A stretch of DNA of 64,000 bases from Psychrobacter sp. UBA3483 (GTDB lineage Bacteria; Pseudomonadota; Gammaproteobacteria; Pseudomonadales; Moraxellaceae). Under the pieces are notes generated by a model. The model made no database searches, was not told where the DNA came from, and worked only from the letters and a program-made list of their open reading frames with translations. Within the stretch, counting starts at the first letter, position 1, and the number at the start of each line of letters is the position of its first letter. A program made the position numbers and the translations under genes. The stretch is from the NCBI RefSeq assembly GCF_002377905.1, contig NZ_DFQS01000021.1, positions 13,591-77,590 on the forward strand, read 5' to 3'. Shown here piece after piece: positions 25,394-34,769 of the stretch.

Positions 25394-28249
25394 TTATTCG
25401 TCATCGTCGGTATTTTCATCAGCTACATCATTCGACCTTTCATCATCTAACGTGTAATCATTGGCAATATCAACAACATCATTGACGTCAGTCGTCGTAT
25501 GCCCCATTTCGGCATCAATATCGATTTGTTCTTGACCCTCTACGGCAAAAGTGCCATCTTCTTTCATCGCCTCGACCAATTCATCGTCGCCCTCTTCATT
25601 CTCAACGCGCGCCATCGCCACCAGTTTTTCATCTTTTGACAGACGAATCAAGGTAACGCCTTGGGTATTACGACCCGAGCTTGCCACTTGTTCTACCGGT
25701 GTACGAACCAAAGTACCTTTATCAGAGATTAAGATAATATCGTCTTCAGGCTCAACCTTGGTCGCCCGAACCAATGCGCCATTACGGGCGCTGGTCTTGA
25801 TAGCAATGACACCGCCACCACCGCGATTTTGGGTATTGAACTCTTCGACAAAGGTACGTTTACCAAAGCCATTTTCACAAGCTATAAGGATTTCGCGCAC
25901 ATCATCTTCGATAACCACCAGAGATTTGATAAATTCATCGGCTGCCAGACGCATACCGCGCACACCTTTAGCGGTACGCCCCATCACGCGCGCATCGTTT
26001 TCATCAAAACGAATGGCTTTACCACTTGAAGCAAATAGCATGACCTCTTGGCTACCGCTCGTGATACGCGCGCTCACCAACTTATCACCGTCTTCTAAAC
26101 CAACGGCAATTAAGCCATTTGAGCGAATATTGGCAAATTGCTTAAGCTCGACACGCTTCACTGTACCATTGGCAGTTGCAAAGAATACGAAAGGTGGTTC
26201 TGCTTGCGTGCTGTCCTCTAAATTATTATCTTCTGATAAGCTGTCATCGCTGTCTATTAGATTGCCATTTAAAGACGTTTCATCTTTTACCGATAACTCT
26301 TCTACTATTTTTGGAATAGGCAAGATGGTTGTAACGGTTTCATCAGGATTTAGACCAATTAAATTTACTAATGGACGACCACGCGAACCGCGGCTGGCAA
26401 TCGGCACTTCAAAACCACGTAAGCTAAAGACGCGACCGGTATCCGTAAAGCAAAGTACAGTGGCATGCGTTGAGGTCACGACTAAATGATCAATCACATC
26501 GTCTTCTTTCATCGCAGTAGCTGACTTGCCTTTACCGCCACGTTTTTGCGCGACATAATCGTCAATCGGCTGTGTTTTTGCATAACCGGTACGAGACACT
26601 GTCATCACAACGGTTTGCTCTGGGATCAGATCTTCACGGTTAAAGTCCATGCGTGAATCGATGATATCGGTACGGCGTTCATCACCGAAGTTTTCACGAA
26701 TCTCAATCATCTCGTTTGAGATAATGGTCATTAATTTATCAAAATCACCCAAAATAGACTCTAAATGAGCAATTTCACGTAGCAGATCTTGATATTCTTC
26801 GGTCAATTTATCTTGCTCAAGACCCGTCAGACGATGCAGCTGCATGTCTAAAATAGCATTGACCTGCTCAAGCGATAAGCGATAGCTTTCTTGATTATCG
26901 ATCAGACCAAACGGCGCTTTTGGATCTTCGCCTTCAATAAAGTCTGGACGTACCGACTGGCTACCTGCCGCCGTTAGCATCGCAACGACGCTGCCTGAAC
27001 CCCACGTATTATTCAGTAAGTTTTCACGCGCAAGGCCACGGTTTGCAGAAGCCTTAATCGTCGCAATAATCTCATCAATGTTGGCTAGGGCAACGGTTAA
27101 GCCCTCGAGTAGGTGACCGCGGACGCGGGCTTTATTTAGCTCAAAAATAGTACGACGCGTCACCACTTCTTGGCGATGGCGGACAAAAGCGGCAATTAGC
27201 TGACGCAAAGTCAACAGCTTTGGTTGACCGTTATCGAGCGCCACCATATTGATACTAAAGCTAGATTCGAGCGGCGTTTGCAAGAACAAGTTATTAACAA
27301 TCACTTCTGCCGTTTCACCGCGGCGCAAATCGATGGCGATACGCATACCGTCTTTATCAGACTCATCACGAATCTCAGTAATGCCTTCGATTTTTTTATC
27401 ACGTACCAGCTCAGCGATACGCTCAATCAACTTGGCTTTATTGGTCTGATAAGGCACTTCGGTAAAGACAATGCGCTCACGGTCACGGTTGACGCCCGTG
27501 TCGCTCATCGGCTCAATGATATAGCGACCGCGTACATGCAAGCGGCCTTTACCCGTGCGATAAGCGTCTAAAATACCCGCACGACCATAAATAACACCGC
27601 CTGTAGGGAAGTCAGGACCTGAAATATGCGACATCAACTCTTCGGCAGATATTTGCGGGTTTTGCGCATATGCTAAGCAGGCATTAATCACCTCTGTCAG
27701 GTTGTGCGGTGCCATATTGGTCGCCATACCAACTGCAATACCGGTTGCACCGTTGACTAATAAGTTTGGAATACGCGCAGGCAAGACGCTTGGCATACGC
27801 TCAGAGCCATCGTAGTTGTCTTCCCAATCGACCGTATCTTTATCCAAATCCGCTAGCATTTGGTGGGTCAGCTTGGTCATACGCACTTCAGTATAACGCA
27901 TCGCCGCCGGTGGATCATCATCAATCGAGCCAAAGTTACCTTGACCGTCAACCATCGGATAACGCAAACTAAAGTCCTGCGCCATCCGTACAATCGCATC
28001 ATAGACCGCACTATCACCATGCGGGTGATATTTACCGATGACATCACCGACCACACGTGCTGATTTCTTATACGGTTTGTTATAATCATTAGACAATACA
28101 TGCATCGCATACATCACACGGCGATGCACTGGCTTAAACCCATCACGCACATCAGGCAGCGCGCGCGAGACGATCACGCTCATCGCATAATCCAGATAGG
28201 ACTGCTTTAATTCATCCACGATGGCAATAGGACTGATCGAGTCGCTCAT
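25394..28249 (-). CDS. gyrA: DNA gyrase subunit A
   Basis: Breakage-rejoining subunit of gyrase. It has 951 residues against 875 in E. coli. The quinolone-resistance region reads HPHGDSAVYDAI, with Ser and Asp at the positions equivalent to E. coli S83 and D87, so no classical resistance substitution is present. The active-site Tyr is in DPPAAMRYTEVRM (about residue 122). The GyrA box for DNA wrapping is QKRGGKG (about residue 565). Two additions stand out: an acidic insert in the C-terminal domain at about 650-683 (SLNGNLIDSDDSLSEDNNLE) and an acidic tail of about 50 residues ending ENTDDDE. The ATG at 28249 follows AAAGGAG by 5 bases; a GTG at 28255 overlaps that site. Confidence 0.97.
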   Translation of the reverse strand: MSDSISPIAIVDELKQSYLDYAMSVIVSRALPDVRDGFKPVHRRVMYAMHVLSNDYNKPYKKSARVVGDVIGKYHPHGDSAVYDAIVRMAQDFSLRYPMVDGQGNFGSIDDDPPAAMRYTEVRMTKLTHQMLADLDKDTVDWEDNYDGSERMPSVLPARIPNLLVNGATGIAVGMATNMAPHNLTEVINACLAYAQNPQISAEELMSHISGPDFPTGGVIYGRAGILDAYRTGKGRLHVRGRYIIEPMSDTGVNRDRERIVFTEVPYQTNKAKLIERIAELVRDKKIEGITEIRDESDKDGMRIAIDLRRGETAEVIVNNLFLQTPLESSFSINMVALDNGQPKLLTLRQLIAAFVRHRQEVVTRRTIFELNKARVRGHLLEGLTVALANIDEIIATIKASANRGLARENLLNNTWGSGSVVAMLTAAGSQSVRPDFIEGEDPKAPFGLIDNQESYRLSLEQVNAILDMQLHRLTGLEQDKLTEEYQDLLREIAHLESILGDFDKLMTIISNEMIEIRENFGDERRTDIIDSRMDFNREDLIPEQTVVMTVSRTGYAKTQPIDDYVAQKRGGKGKSATAMKEDDVIDHLVVTSTHATVLCFTDTGRVFSLRGFEVPIASRGSRGRPLVNLIGLNPDETVTTILPIPKIVEELSVKDETSLNGNLIDSDDSLSEDNNLEDSTQAEPPFVFFATANGTVKRVELKQFANIRSNGLIAVGLEDGDKLVSARITSGSQEVMLFASSGKAIRFDENDARVMGRTAKGVRGMRLAADEFIKSLVVIEDDVREILIACENGFGKRTFVEEFNTQNRGGGGVIAIKTSARNGALVRATKVEPEDDIILISDKGTLVRTPVEQVASSGRNTQGVTLIRLSKDEKLVAMARVENEEGDDELVEAMKEDGTFAVEGQEQIDIDAEMGHTTTDVNDVVDIANDYTLDDERSNDVADENTDDDE

Positions 28250-28675
28250 ATACACTCCTTTATTTACATTCTTTTTCTAGTATTTAGCTCGATTGAAAAG
28301 ACTGGGTAATCACACAAAAATAAAGGCGCTGAAAAGCGTCAATATCCATGATACATAGACTATAAAAAGCGTTATCAAACAGGCTAAATAATAGGAAAAT
28401 GGCGATACGGTTTTTGTTAAAAATAACGTTTAATTAAAGAAGCTATTTTAACACATTTTTGTCGATTTAGGGGATTGTAGATGCTATTAAAATCAAGCAA
28501 AACAGCTGATTAGCGCTCGTTTTTATCTCTAGTAATAAGGATAAAAACGACTTTAATAATTGAGCATTGTCTTTGCCGTTTTTAAAGGCTATTTCATAAA
28601 AAAAACTGTATCCAAAGGACACAGTTTTTTCGCCAGTAATATTAAAACTGTTTATATCTTTAACGATAAAGCAGT
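28250..28675. other. Spacer between gyrA and hydrolase gene
   Basis: No gene is seen. It holds the hydrolase terminator (28598-28630) and presumably the gyrA promoter, for which no clear consensus hexamers were found. Confidence 0.6.
28598..28630. terminator. Terminator after the alpha/beta hydrolase gene
   Basis: A hairpin AAAAAACTGT...ACAGTTTTTT with inner TCC/GGA pairing and an AAA loop lies about 45 bases beyond the hydrolase stop. It is symmetrical, with T-runs on both strands. Confidence 0.75.
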
Positions 28676-30310
28676 TTAAACAGGTTTGAATTCCTGATTA
28701 AAGAACTCACGCGTAGCCTGAGTACAAGCCGGACTGACTAGGCCACCATGATAATTGGTATAGAATGCCAGTAGCGCCGCGACGCCTCCGTTGGGGTCTG
28801 CATCGTCTTTGACTTTTTTCACGCTGTTACCAAAGTTGGTTTGTACTTTTTTGACTACATCGTTGACTTTCCAAGGGTTCATTGATGCTTGCCCAATGAT
28901 AGTCAACGTTTGATAATCTGGGCGATCTGCTTCGTTGTCTTTATCCACATCCAAAACCGTAATATTAAGTTTCTTAGCAGGGTTTTTAGCCACTTCTGCC
29001 TGTATGAGTTTTACCATCGAGCCGGTATTGGTATCGAAATAAACCGTTGGGTCTTGGTTGCCGCCACAAATAAACGTCGGCATCGTAGGCACGTAACCCC
29101 GTAAATCATTATCTTTTAATGCTTTACGCAGATTGTTCTCAGGATTTGCTGCTGTCCGTCCGTCACCATTATCAGCCCATAGACCATCAGGATTTTTTTG
29201 CGTATCTGCCACATAAGCCGCGCGGAAATCCGTTTTAATCAAATAATCGGTATCATCGTAGCCACCCAAGATAGAAAACAGCTTACCTGGTGATAGACCC
29301 GCCAGCCTTGGGTCACTAGGATTCTTTTGGAATAAAGCATTATTGGGCAGTTTACCCGCTTTGACCAACTCACCAAACGCGGTATTACTAGGCAACTGCG
29401 CGTCGGCATATTTATCTAAGAAAATATCTGATTTTTTATTGTAGATATTGCCGTATTTTGCCTGCAAACCAATACCGAGCAGTGGGGCAAAGCGCGATGC
29501 ACCAATATTGACATTACCTCTAAAGATTTCATCACCAAAAGCTGCCAACGCATAAGGGCCCGATGATGGTGCAATCGCCGTCACTGGTTTCTTTTGCGCT
29601 TCTAATAATCTTGCGGTTGCCATAGTGACATAACCACCTTGCGAGTAACCGGCGATAAACAGCTTACCTGAGTCATCAACTTTGCTGTAATTGGCATCAT
29701 TGGTGCGTTTTTTGCGTTCGATAATGTTACGCGCGCTGTCTAGCGCATCAACCATGTCGGTTGACTGCTGCTGGGCTACCAAATAAGGATGGTAGTCAAG
29801 CTTCGACTCATCGTAACCTGCATAGTTAGGTACAACGACGATATAACCTTGAGCGGCAAAGTTCGCGGCAATTAAGTTTGCCTCTCCTACCGCAGGGTTT
29901 TTGACATTGCCTACTTGCGCAAAATCATAGCCTTTATCCGTTGTCGTACCATGCGCGTATAATAATACTGGACGATCGCCTTGACAGTCGGCGCTGTCTC
30001 CACTTGGCAGCATCAGCGCAGCGGTCGCATTAGTACGCTCGCCTGCTGCGTCTACTGTCCGATAGCTTACTTTCTCAATTTTAATATCACATTTAGCGGT
30101 TGGGGTGGCAGTAGTATTGAGGCCAAACTGAGTATTTATTTGAGTGGCAGTGAATGAGCTGATAGTTTTGACAGTTGTAGTATCAGAAACAATTCTTTCA
30201 TTATCGTCATCGTTACAACCAACAAGTAATAAGCTACTGGCAATCGCTAGCGATAATATACCGCGCGTCATGATGGGTTTGTTTATAATAGAGGTATTGG
30301 ATAAGACCAT
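28676..30310 (-). CDS. Lipoprotein alpha/beta hydrolase (lipase/esterase-like)
   Basis: 544 residues with a lipoprotein signal: hydrophobic stretch then lipobox LLLVGC, Cys at about residue 32. The alpha/beta fold is recognisable from LLYAHGTTTDKGYDF (oxyanion region, about 120-134), VVVPNYAGYDES (about 165-176) and the nucleophile elbow GYSQGGYV (about 225-232, Ser nucleophile). Likely acid and base are an Asp in FICGGNQDPTVYF and the His in FYTNYHGGLVSP near the C-terminus. It resembles secreted lipase-type hydrolases; the natural substrate is not known. The ATG at 30310 has AGGA 8 bases upstream; an internal ATG at 30271 would give a shorter, more typical signal peptide. Confidence 0.82.
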   Translation of the reverse strand: MVLSNTSIINKPIMTRGILSLAIASSLLLVGCNDDDNERIVSDTTTVKTISSFTATQINTQFGLNTTATPTAKCDIKIEKVSYRTVDAAGERTNATAALMLPSGDSADCQGDRPVLLYAHGTTTDKGYDFAQVGNVKNPAVGEANLIAANFAAQGYIVVVPNYAGYDESKLDYHPYLVAQQQSTDMVDALDSARNIIERKKRTNDANYSKVDDSGKLFIAGYSQGGYVTMATARLLEAQKKPVTAIAPSSGPYALAAFGDEIFRGNVNIGASRFAPLLGIGLQAKYGNIYNKKSDIFLDKYADAQLPSNTAFGELVKAGKLPNNALFQKNPSDPRLAGLSPGKLFSILGGYDDTDYLIKTDFRAAYVADTQKNPDGLWADNGDGRTAANPENNLRKALKDNDLRGYVPTMPTFICGGNQDPTVYFDTNTGSMVKLIQAEVAKNPAKKLNITVLDVDKDNEADRPDYQTLTIIGQASMNPWKVNDVVKKVQTNFGNSVKKVKDDADPNGGVAALLAFYTNYHGGLVSPACTQATREFFNQEFKPV

Positions 30311-30504
30311 GATTGCTATCCTTAGCAGTAATAATGCAAAAAATTGCCTAAACTCCTTGGCAAGGGATAAATGCAGTTTTATTGAAATAATTTAATAAAA
30401 ATTATGGCTGCAATCCTACTATTTATACGCTAAAACCCTATTAAAATCCAATAAAAAAATTACGAAAAACCATTTCAAATACCTTAGATAAAATAGAGTA
30501 CGTA

Positions 30505-31401
30505 ATGAAACAAAAAGAGAGCCAAGCGAGCAGTCCATCCATTAAGCAAGCAACTAACAAGACAAGCAAACAAGCCGTCACAGCGCCCATTGACCAACCT
30601 GATACGCGCACAGACCGCAGCTTTGATGCCATTGCCGACCACTTTGAAAAAAAGGTTTACGGCGGCTTAAAGGGTGATATTCGTTTGGCCGTATTGCGCC
30701 GTGATATTTTTATCTATTGCACGCAGATGAGCCAAATGCTTGGGCGACCGTTACGTATTCTAGATGTAGGCGCAGGGCTGGCGCAAATCGCTATTGAGCT
30801 TGCTATCCAAGGTCATACGTTGGTGATCAATGATATTTCAGCCAATATGCTGGGGAAAGCGCAAGCAAACGCTGAATGCGTCGAAAAGGATTTGGATATT
30901 AAATGGTATGTTTGTCCGTATCAGGAGCTGCCAGAAAAATTAGGTACAGAAAAGCATGAAAAATTTGATTTAATTATGTGTCATGCGCTGCTTGAATGGT
31001 TGGCAGAACCGGTCGCGGTGATGGATTTTTTCGATAAGCACTTAACTGAACATGGCGCGCTATCGCTGTGCTTTTATAATCCGGCGAGTTTTGATTATCG
31101 CAATCTTATTATGGGTAATTTCAACTTATTAGATAACACCGAGTATAAAGCGGACAATAAAAAAAGCCTCACTCCCAATCATCCGGTCGCTAAAGAAGAA
31201 GTAGAATCGTGGCTAAAGGCGCATGAGTATCAAACCATACTTGCCAGTGGCTTGCGGGTATTTCATGATTATGCGCCGCTCAAACGTGGCGGTCATAATG
31301 ACCCTGATGCAGTCATACGCATGGAGCTACGCTACTCACAACTCGATCCGTATAAATGGCTGGGACGTTATCTGCATATATTAGCAACGCGCCAAGCTTA
31401 A
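30505..31401 (+). CDS. cmoM: tRNA 5-carboxymethoxyuridine methyltransferase CmoM
   Basis: SAM-dependent methyltransferase that methylates the carboxyl of cmo5U34 in certain tRNAs, tuning wobble decoding. The 298 residues comprise a polar N-terminal extension of about 35 residues, then DRSFDAIADHFEKKVYGGLKG (substrate-binding start, as in E. coli SmtA/CmoM). The SAM motif is RILDVGAGLAQIAIEL (about 88-103) and motif II NDISANML. Family-specific HALLEWLAEP, LCFYNPASFDYRNLIMGNF and RVFHDYAP follow, and the end LGRYLHILAT matches E. coli LGRYIHVTA. It lies alone between divergent and convergent neighbours. Confidence 0.93.
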   Translation: MKQKESQASSPSIKQATNKTSKQAVTAPIDQPDTRTDRSFDAIADHFEKKVYGGLKGDIRLAVLRRDIFIYCTQMSQMLGRPLRILDVGAGLAQIAIELAIQGHTLVINDISANMLGKAQANAECVEKDLDIKWYVCPYQELPEKLGTEKHEKFDLIMCHALLEWLAEPVAVMDFFDKHLTEHGALSLCFYNPASFDYRNLIMGNFNLLDNTEYKADNKKSLTPNHPVAKEEVESWLKAHEYQTILASGLRVFHDYAPLKRGGHNDPDAVIRMELRYSQLDPYKWLGRYLHILATRQA

Positions 31402-31447
31402 CGTCTTCGTTAAACTTAAAAAGTATTGCCAAGCTTAAAACTGCTAA

Positions 31448-32893
31448 CTATCTGATTTCTTCCACGCGCTCGGATCTATCGTACTCTGACCAAGTGGTGG
31501 CATTGATGTCTTTTTCATCAAACACCACCACATGCTCTAAGATAGGCAAGATACCAATTTGCGAGCCAATCTCATGGTTATGATGACTGGCAACTAACGA
31601 CAGTACGGTTTGACCGTCAGACAGTTGCAAGCGATATAGATAGTTTGCCCCGCGGAATACACGTCCGACGACCAAGGCCGTTTGCGCACTTTCATCGTCA
31701 TGGACGATATCATCAGGACGTACCAATACTTTAATCGGTGTGCCGTTTGGATAGTCGTACTCGCAATACAGCGGCTGCCCTGATTCATCATAGACTTCCA
31801 TGCGCCGGTAAATATCACCAAGCGCGGTTTCGACATGACCTTCTTTGATGATGCCGTCTATCATTGCCCCCTCGCCGACAAACTCAGCGACAAACGGGCT
31901 GACTGGCTCATGATATAGCTCACTTGGCGTCGCCCACTGGACCAATTTACCTTTATCCATAACCCCGACTTTATCCGCTAAAGCAAAGGCTTCGTTTTGA
32001 TCATGGGTGACCAAAATAGCGGTGGTATTGGTACGTTTAAGGATATCACGAACATTCATCGCCAGTGACTCACGTAGCACTACATCTAAGTTAGAAAACG
32101 GTTCATCAAGTAGCAAGAGTTTAGGCTTTGGTGCCAATGCGCGGGCTAATGCCACCCGCTGCTGCTGACCACCCGATAGCTCACTAGGACGTTTATCGGC
32201 ATGTTCCGTCAATTCGACAAGTGCTAGCATTTCTTTAATACGCGCTTTTTTATCGGCCGCTGACCATTTATTAAGACCGAAAGCGATATTTTTTGCCACG
32301 CTTAAATGGCCAAATAACGCATAATCTTGAAAGACCATGCCCATACCGCGCTTTGCTGGCGCGACCGCAAATTTGGTGCGCGTTGTCTGCTCGGTGAGAC
32401 GCTGATTGTTTAAGAAAATTTTACCGCCACGACTCTGCTCCAACCCAGCAATTGCCCTTAACGCCGTGGTTTTACCGCAACCGCTATAACCTAAAAAACA
32501 GCCAATTTCACCTTGCTTTAAATCTAGCGATAAGCCATTAACAATAATCGTATCGTCATAGCCAACGATTAACTCTTGTACGCTAAAATAAGCGCTCCTG
32601 TTGTTACTAAAGGCGTTAATCGTATCATTATCTTGCAAATGGCTTTGTTCTGCTGCTTTTTGATTTAAGACAGTCTGATTTATAACGCTTTGACTTAAAG
32701 TGCTTTGATTTAAAGCATCTTGTGTTGATGCGCCTTGAGGTAAGCTTTTATCCACTTGCAGCTTTGCTACCTGAGCTTTGGTTAATAGCGTTGTCGGTGG
32801 TTTTTTCACATGCTCTGGTCTTGGCTTTCCGCTTATCTTCACGGATTTAGGCGCTGCTGGATTGGTTGAATCGTTCATCAAGTCAGTATACAT
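31448..32893 (-). CDS. fbpC: Ferric iron ABC transporter ATPase FbpC, with N-terminal extension
   Basis: ATP-binding subunit of an Fbp/Afu-type Fe3+ importer. Walker A is GYSGCGKTT (about 138-146), the signature LSGGQQQR (about 241), Walker B LLLLDEP, and the switch His is in LVTHD. A C-terminal TOBE-like regulatory domain covers about 380-481. The transporter ATPase itself begins near residue 98 (YFSVQELIVGYDD). The preceding 97 residues are low complexity and rich in Gln, Ser and Asn, with a run of pentapeptide repeats (32661-32720), and are absent from typical FbpC of about 350 residues. Initiation is at 32893 or 32878; neither has a strong ribosome-binding site, so a shorter protein is possible. 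Confidence 0.9.
   Translation of the reverse strand: MYTDLMNDSTNPAAPKSVKISGKPRPEHVKKPPTTLLTKAQVAKLQVDKSLPQGASTQDALNQSTLSQSVINQTVLNQKAAEQSHLQDNDTINAFSNNRSAYFSVQELIVGYDDTIIVNGLSLDLKQGEIGCFLGYSGCGKTTALRAIAGLEQSRGGKIFLNNQRLTEQTTRTKFAVAPAKRGMGMVFQDYALFGHLSVAKNIAFGLNKWSAADKKARIKEMLALVELTEHADKRPSELSGGQQQRVALARALAPKPKLLLLDEPFSNLDVVLRESLAMNVRDILKRTNTTAILVTHDQNEAFALADKVGVMDKGKLVQWATPSELYHEPVSPFVAEFVGEGAMIDGIIKEGHVETALGDIYRRMEVYDESGQPLYCEYDYPNGTPIKVLVRPDDIVHDDESAQTALVVGRVFRGANYLYRLQLSDGQTVLSLVASHHNHEIGSQIGILPILEHVVVFDEKDINATTWSEYDRSERVEEIR
32661..32720. repeat. Four in-phase 15-bp tandem repeats inside fbpC
   Basis: Units of pattern TGATTTAAAGNNNTT at 32661, 32676, 32691 and 32706 encode on the minus strand the pentapeptides ALNQS, TLSQS, VINQT and VLNQK. 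The array keeps the reading frame, so gain or loss of units would change protein length only. Confidence 0.75.
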
Positions 32894-32989
32894 AGACGGT
32901 ACCAGTAAGCTATTAGTGAATAAAACCTTTCATTGACGCGGTTTTTAATATGGCTCTTTATTAATGTTGTTCTTTAATGAGAGACGCGC

Positions 32990-34672
32990 TTAACTTTGCT
33001 TATCGCTTTGACGCAGCAATATCCAAACAGGGATAAGACCAACCAGCACAATCAACAAACTGGGCAAGGCGGCGCGTCCCCACATGCCTTCGCTGGTCAT
33101 CTCAAACACCCGTACTGCCAGCGTATCCCAGCCTTGTCGCCGCGTCATCAAGGTAATCGGCATCTCTTTCATGACTTCGACAAAGCCCATTAATAATCCA
33201 GTCAATACCCCGGGGCTAAGTACAGGCAGCATTACTTGCCGCCAACGCTGATACGGGCTATCACTGAGTAATTTCGCTGCCGCTTCTTGATTGACGGTCA
33301 AGCGCTGTAACTGACGGTCGACCGGCTGAAAGCTTACCGTCATAAAACGCGTCGACAAGGCCAGCAGCATCACAATCACACTACCGGATAAAAACTGTGT
33401 TGAAGTAATACCAAAAGCAATGAGCTGGTTATCAAGCCATGCAATCGGAATAAATATCCCAACCGCCAATACCGTACCCGGCACCACATAACCCAAGTTG
33501 GCTAAGGTAGTCATGAGTTTGGTCGATTTATCCGGATATTGACGCTTGACCCACGCAATAATAACCGCCAAAAATGCGATAAATATGGTAGTCATACTGG
33601 CAATCATAAGGCTATTGGTGACAAAATCAATATAACGCGCATCAAAGTCTTGCTGGAAATTTAAAGCGGTCCAATAAAGCAGCTGCAAAAATGGAATCAA
33701 AAACGCTATCAAAAACACCAGCATACAAAGTAGCGCCATGCCCCACTGCGCAGGTTTACTGGCTTCAAAGCGCTGACTACTACCCTGCGACACCGTATTA
33801 CCGCGCTTGGCTTGCCAATATTGCTCAAACAAGACGACGATAAAAACCACGCCGATTAATAACGCGGCCAACTGCGCGGCAGTGGTTAGGCTAAAAAATC
33901 CAAACCATGCTTTATAAATTGCCGTGGTAAAAGTATCGACATTAAAGACCGATACTGCGCCAAAATCTGCCAGCGTCTCCATGCTAGCAAGCAGCAAACC
34001 ACCAATAATCCACGGCAATGCTTGTGGTAATGCCAGCCGAAAAAACACCTTACTACGACTTAAGCCAAGCATTTGCCCCGCTTCAATCGCGCGCCTGCCT
34101 TGCGATAAAAACGCTTGGCGTGCCAGCAAATAGACATAAGGATAAAATGCCAACGACAATACCAAACCTGCGCCCCACACATTACGTACCGAGGGAATAG
34201 CGGTGGTAAAACCAAACTCCCTTAACGCCGTTTGCAGTGGTCCACTAAAGTCAACGATACCGACAGTGACGAATGCTAAAACATAAGCGGGCATCGCTAA
34301 TGGCAGCATCAGCGCCCAGGCAAAAAACCGCTGTCCCGGGAAGCGGTACATACTGGTCACCCACGCAAGTGCTGTTCCGATAATGCCAGAAATCAGTGTC
34401 ACCATCAGCAATAAAATGACGGTGTTTTTTAACACTTGCGGCAATACATATTGACGCATGTGCGTCCAAATATCAGCGACCGGCTGCGTCCATGATAATA
34501 GTACGATTAAAATCGGTACGAGCATAAACAACGAAATCAGTCCTAAGACTGATTTCGAGATAATACGTTTGCGGACGACATGGTCTTGACTGATAGACGG
34601 GCTATTATTGTCGTTATTAGCTTTATTGACAGTATTGTCTTGTTTAGCAGACGCTTCTGGCATTGTTATCAT
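32990..34672 (-). CDS. fbpB: Ferric iron ABC transporter permease FbpB
   Basis: 560-residue inner-membrane permease of the fused double-BPD type, with about twelve hydrophobic segments in two homologous halves. Each half has a cytoplasmic EAA loop that docks onto the ATPase (AIEAGQMLGLSRSKVFFRLALP at about 190-211 and QEAAAKLLSDSPYQRWRQVMLP at about 455-476). It stands between fbpA (97 bases upstream) and fbpC (96 bases downstream). Typical for a ferric iron importer; related families carry thiamine or phosphonates, but the binding protein settles the assignment. Confidence 0.93.
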   Translation of the reverse strand: MITMPEASAKQDNTVNKANNDNNSPSISQDHVVRKRIISKSVLGLISLFMLVPILIVLLSWTQPVADIWTHMRQYVLPQVLKNTVILLLMVTLISGIIGTALAWVTSMYRFPGQRFFAWALMLPLAMPAYVLAFVTVGIVDFSGPLQTALREFGFTTAIPSVRNVWGAGLVLSLAFYPYVYLLARQAFLSQGRRAIEAGQMLGLSRSKVFFRLALPQALPWIIGGLLLASMETLADFGAVSVFNVDTFTTAIYKAWFGFFSLTTAAQLAALLIGVVFIVVLFEQYWQAKRGNTVSQGSSQRFEASKPAQWGMALLCMLVFLIAFLIPFLQLLYWTALNFQQDFDARYIDFVTNSLMIASMTTIFIAFLAVIIAWVKRQYPDKSTKLMTTLANLGYVVPGTVLAVGIFIPIAWLDNQLIAFGITSTQFLSGSVIVMLLALSTRFMTVSFQPVDRQLQRLTVNQEAAAKLLSDSPYQRWRQVMLPVLSPGVLTGLLMGFVEVMKEMPITLMTRRQGWDTLAVRVFEMTSEGMWGRAALPSLLIVLVGLIPVWILLRQSDKQS

Positions 34673-34769
34673 AAGTTGTTACCGTGTCATACGCATAATG
34701 ACGCGATTAGATGCTAGATGACTAAACATCTAATCGCTAAAAACCAACCGCTTAGCGACTGACAGTCTG

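Noticed and set aside
25551..26489. A 312-codon plus-strand open frame inside gyrA
   Set aside because: It is the antisense shadow of gyrA; composition is Ser/Thr/Arg-rich in the way antisense frames are, with no recognisable domain or ribosome-binding site.
27990..28030. Quinolone resistance mutation in gyrA
   Set aside because: The segment reads HPHGDSAVYD with Ser and Asp at the key positions, the susceptible form.
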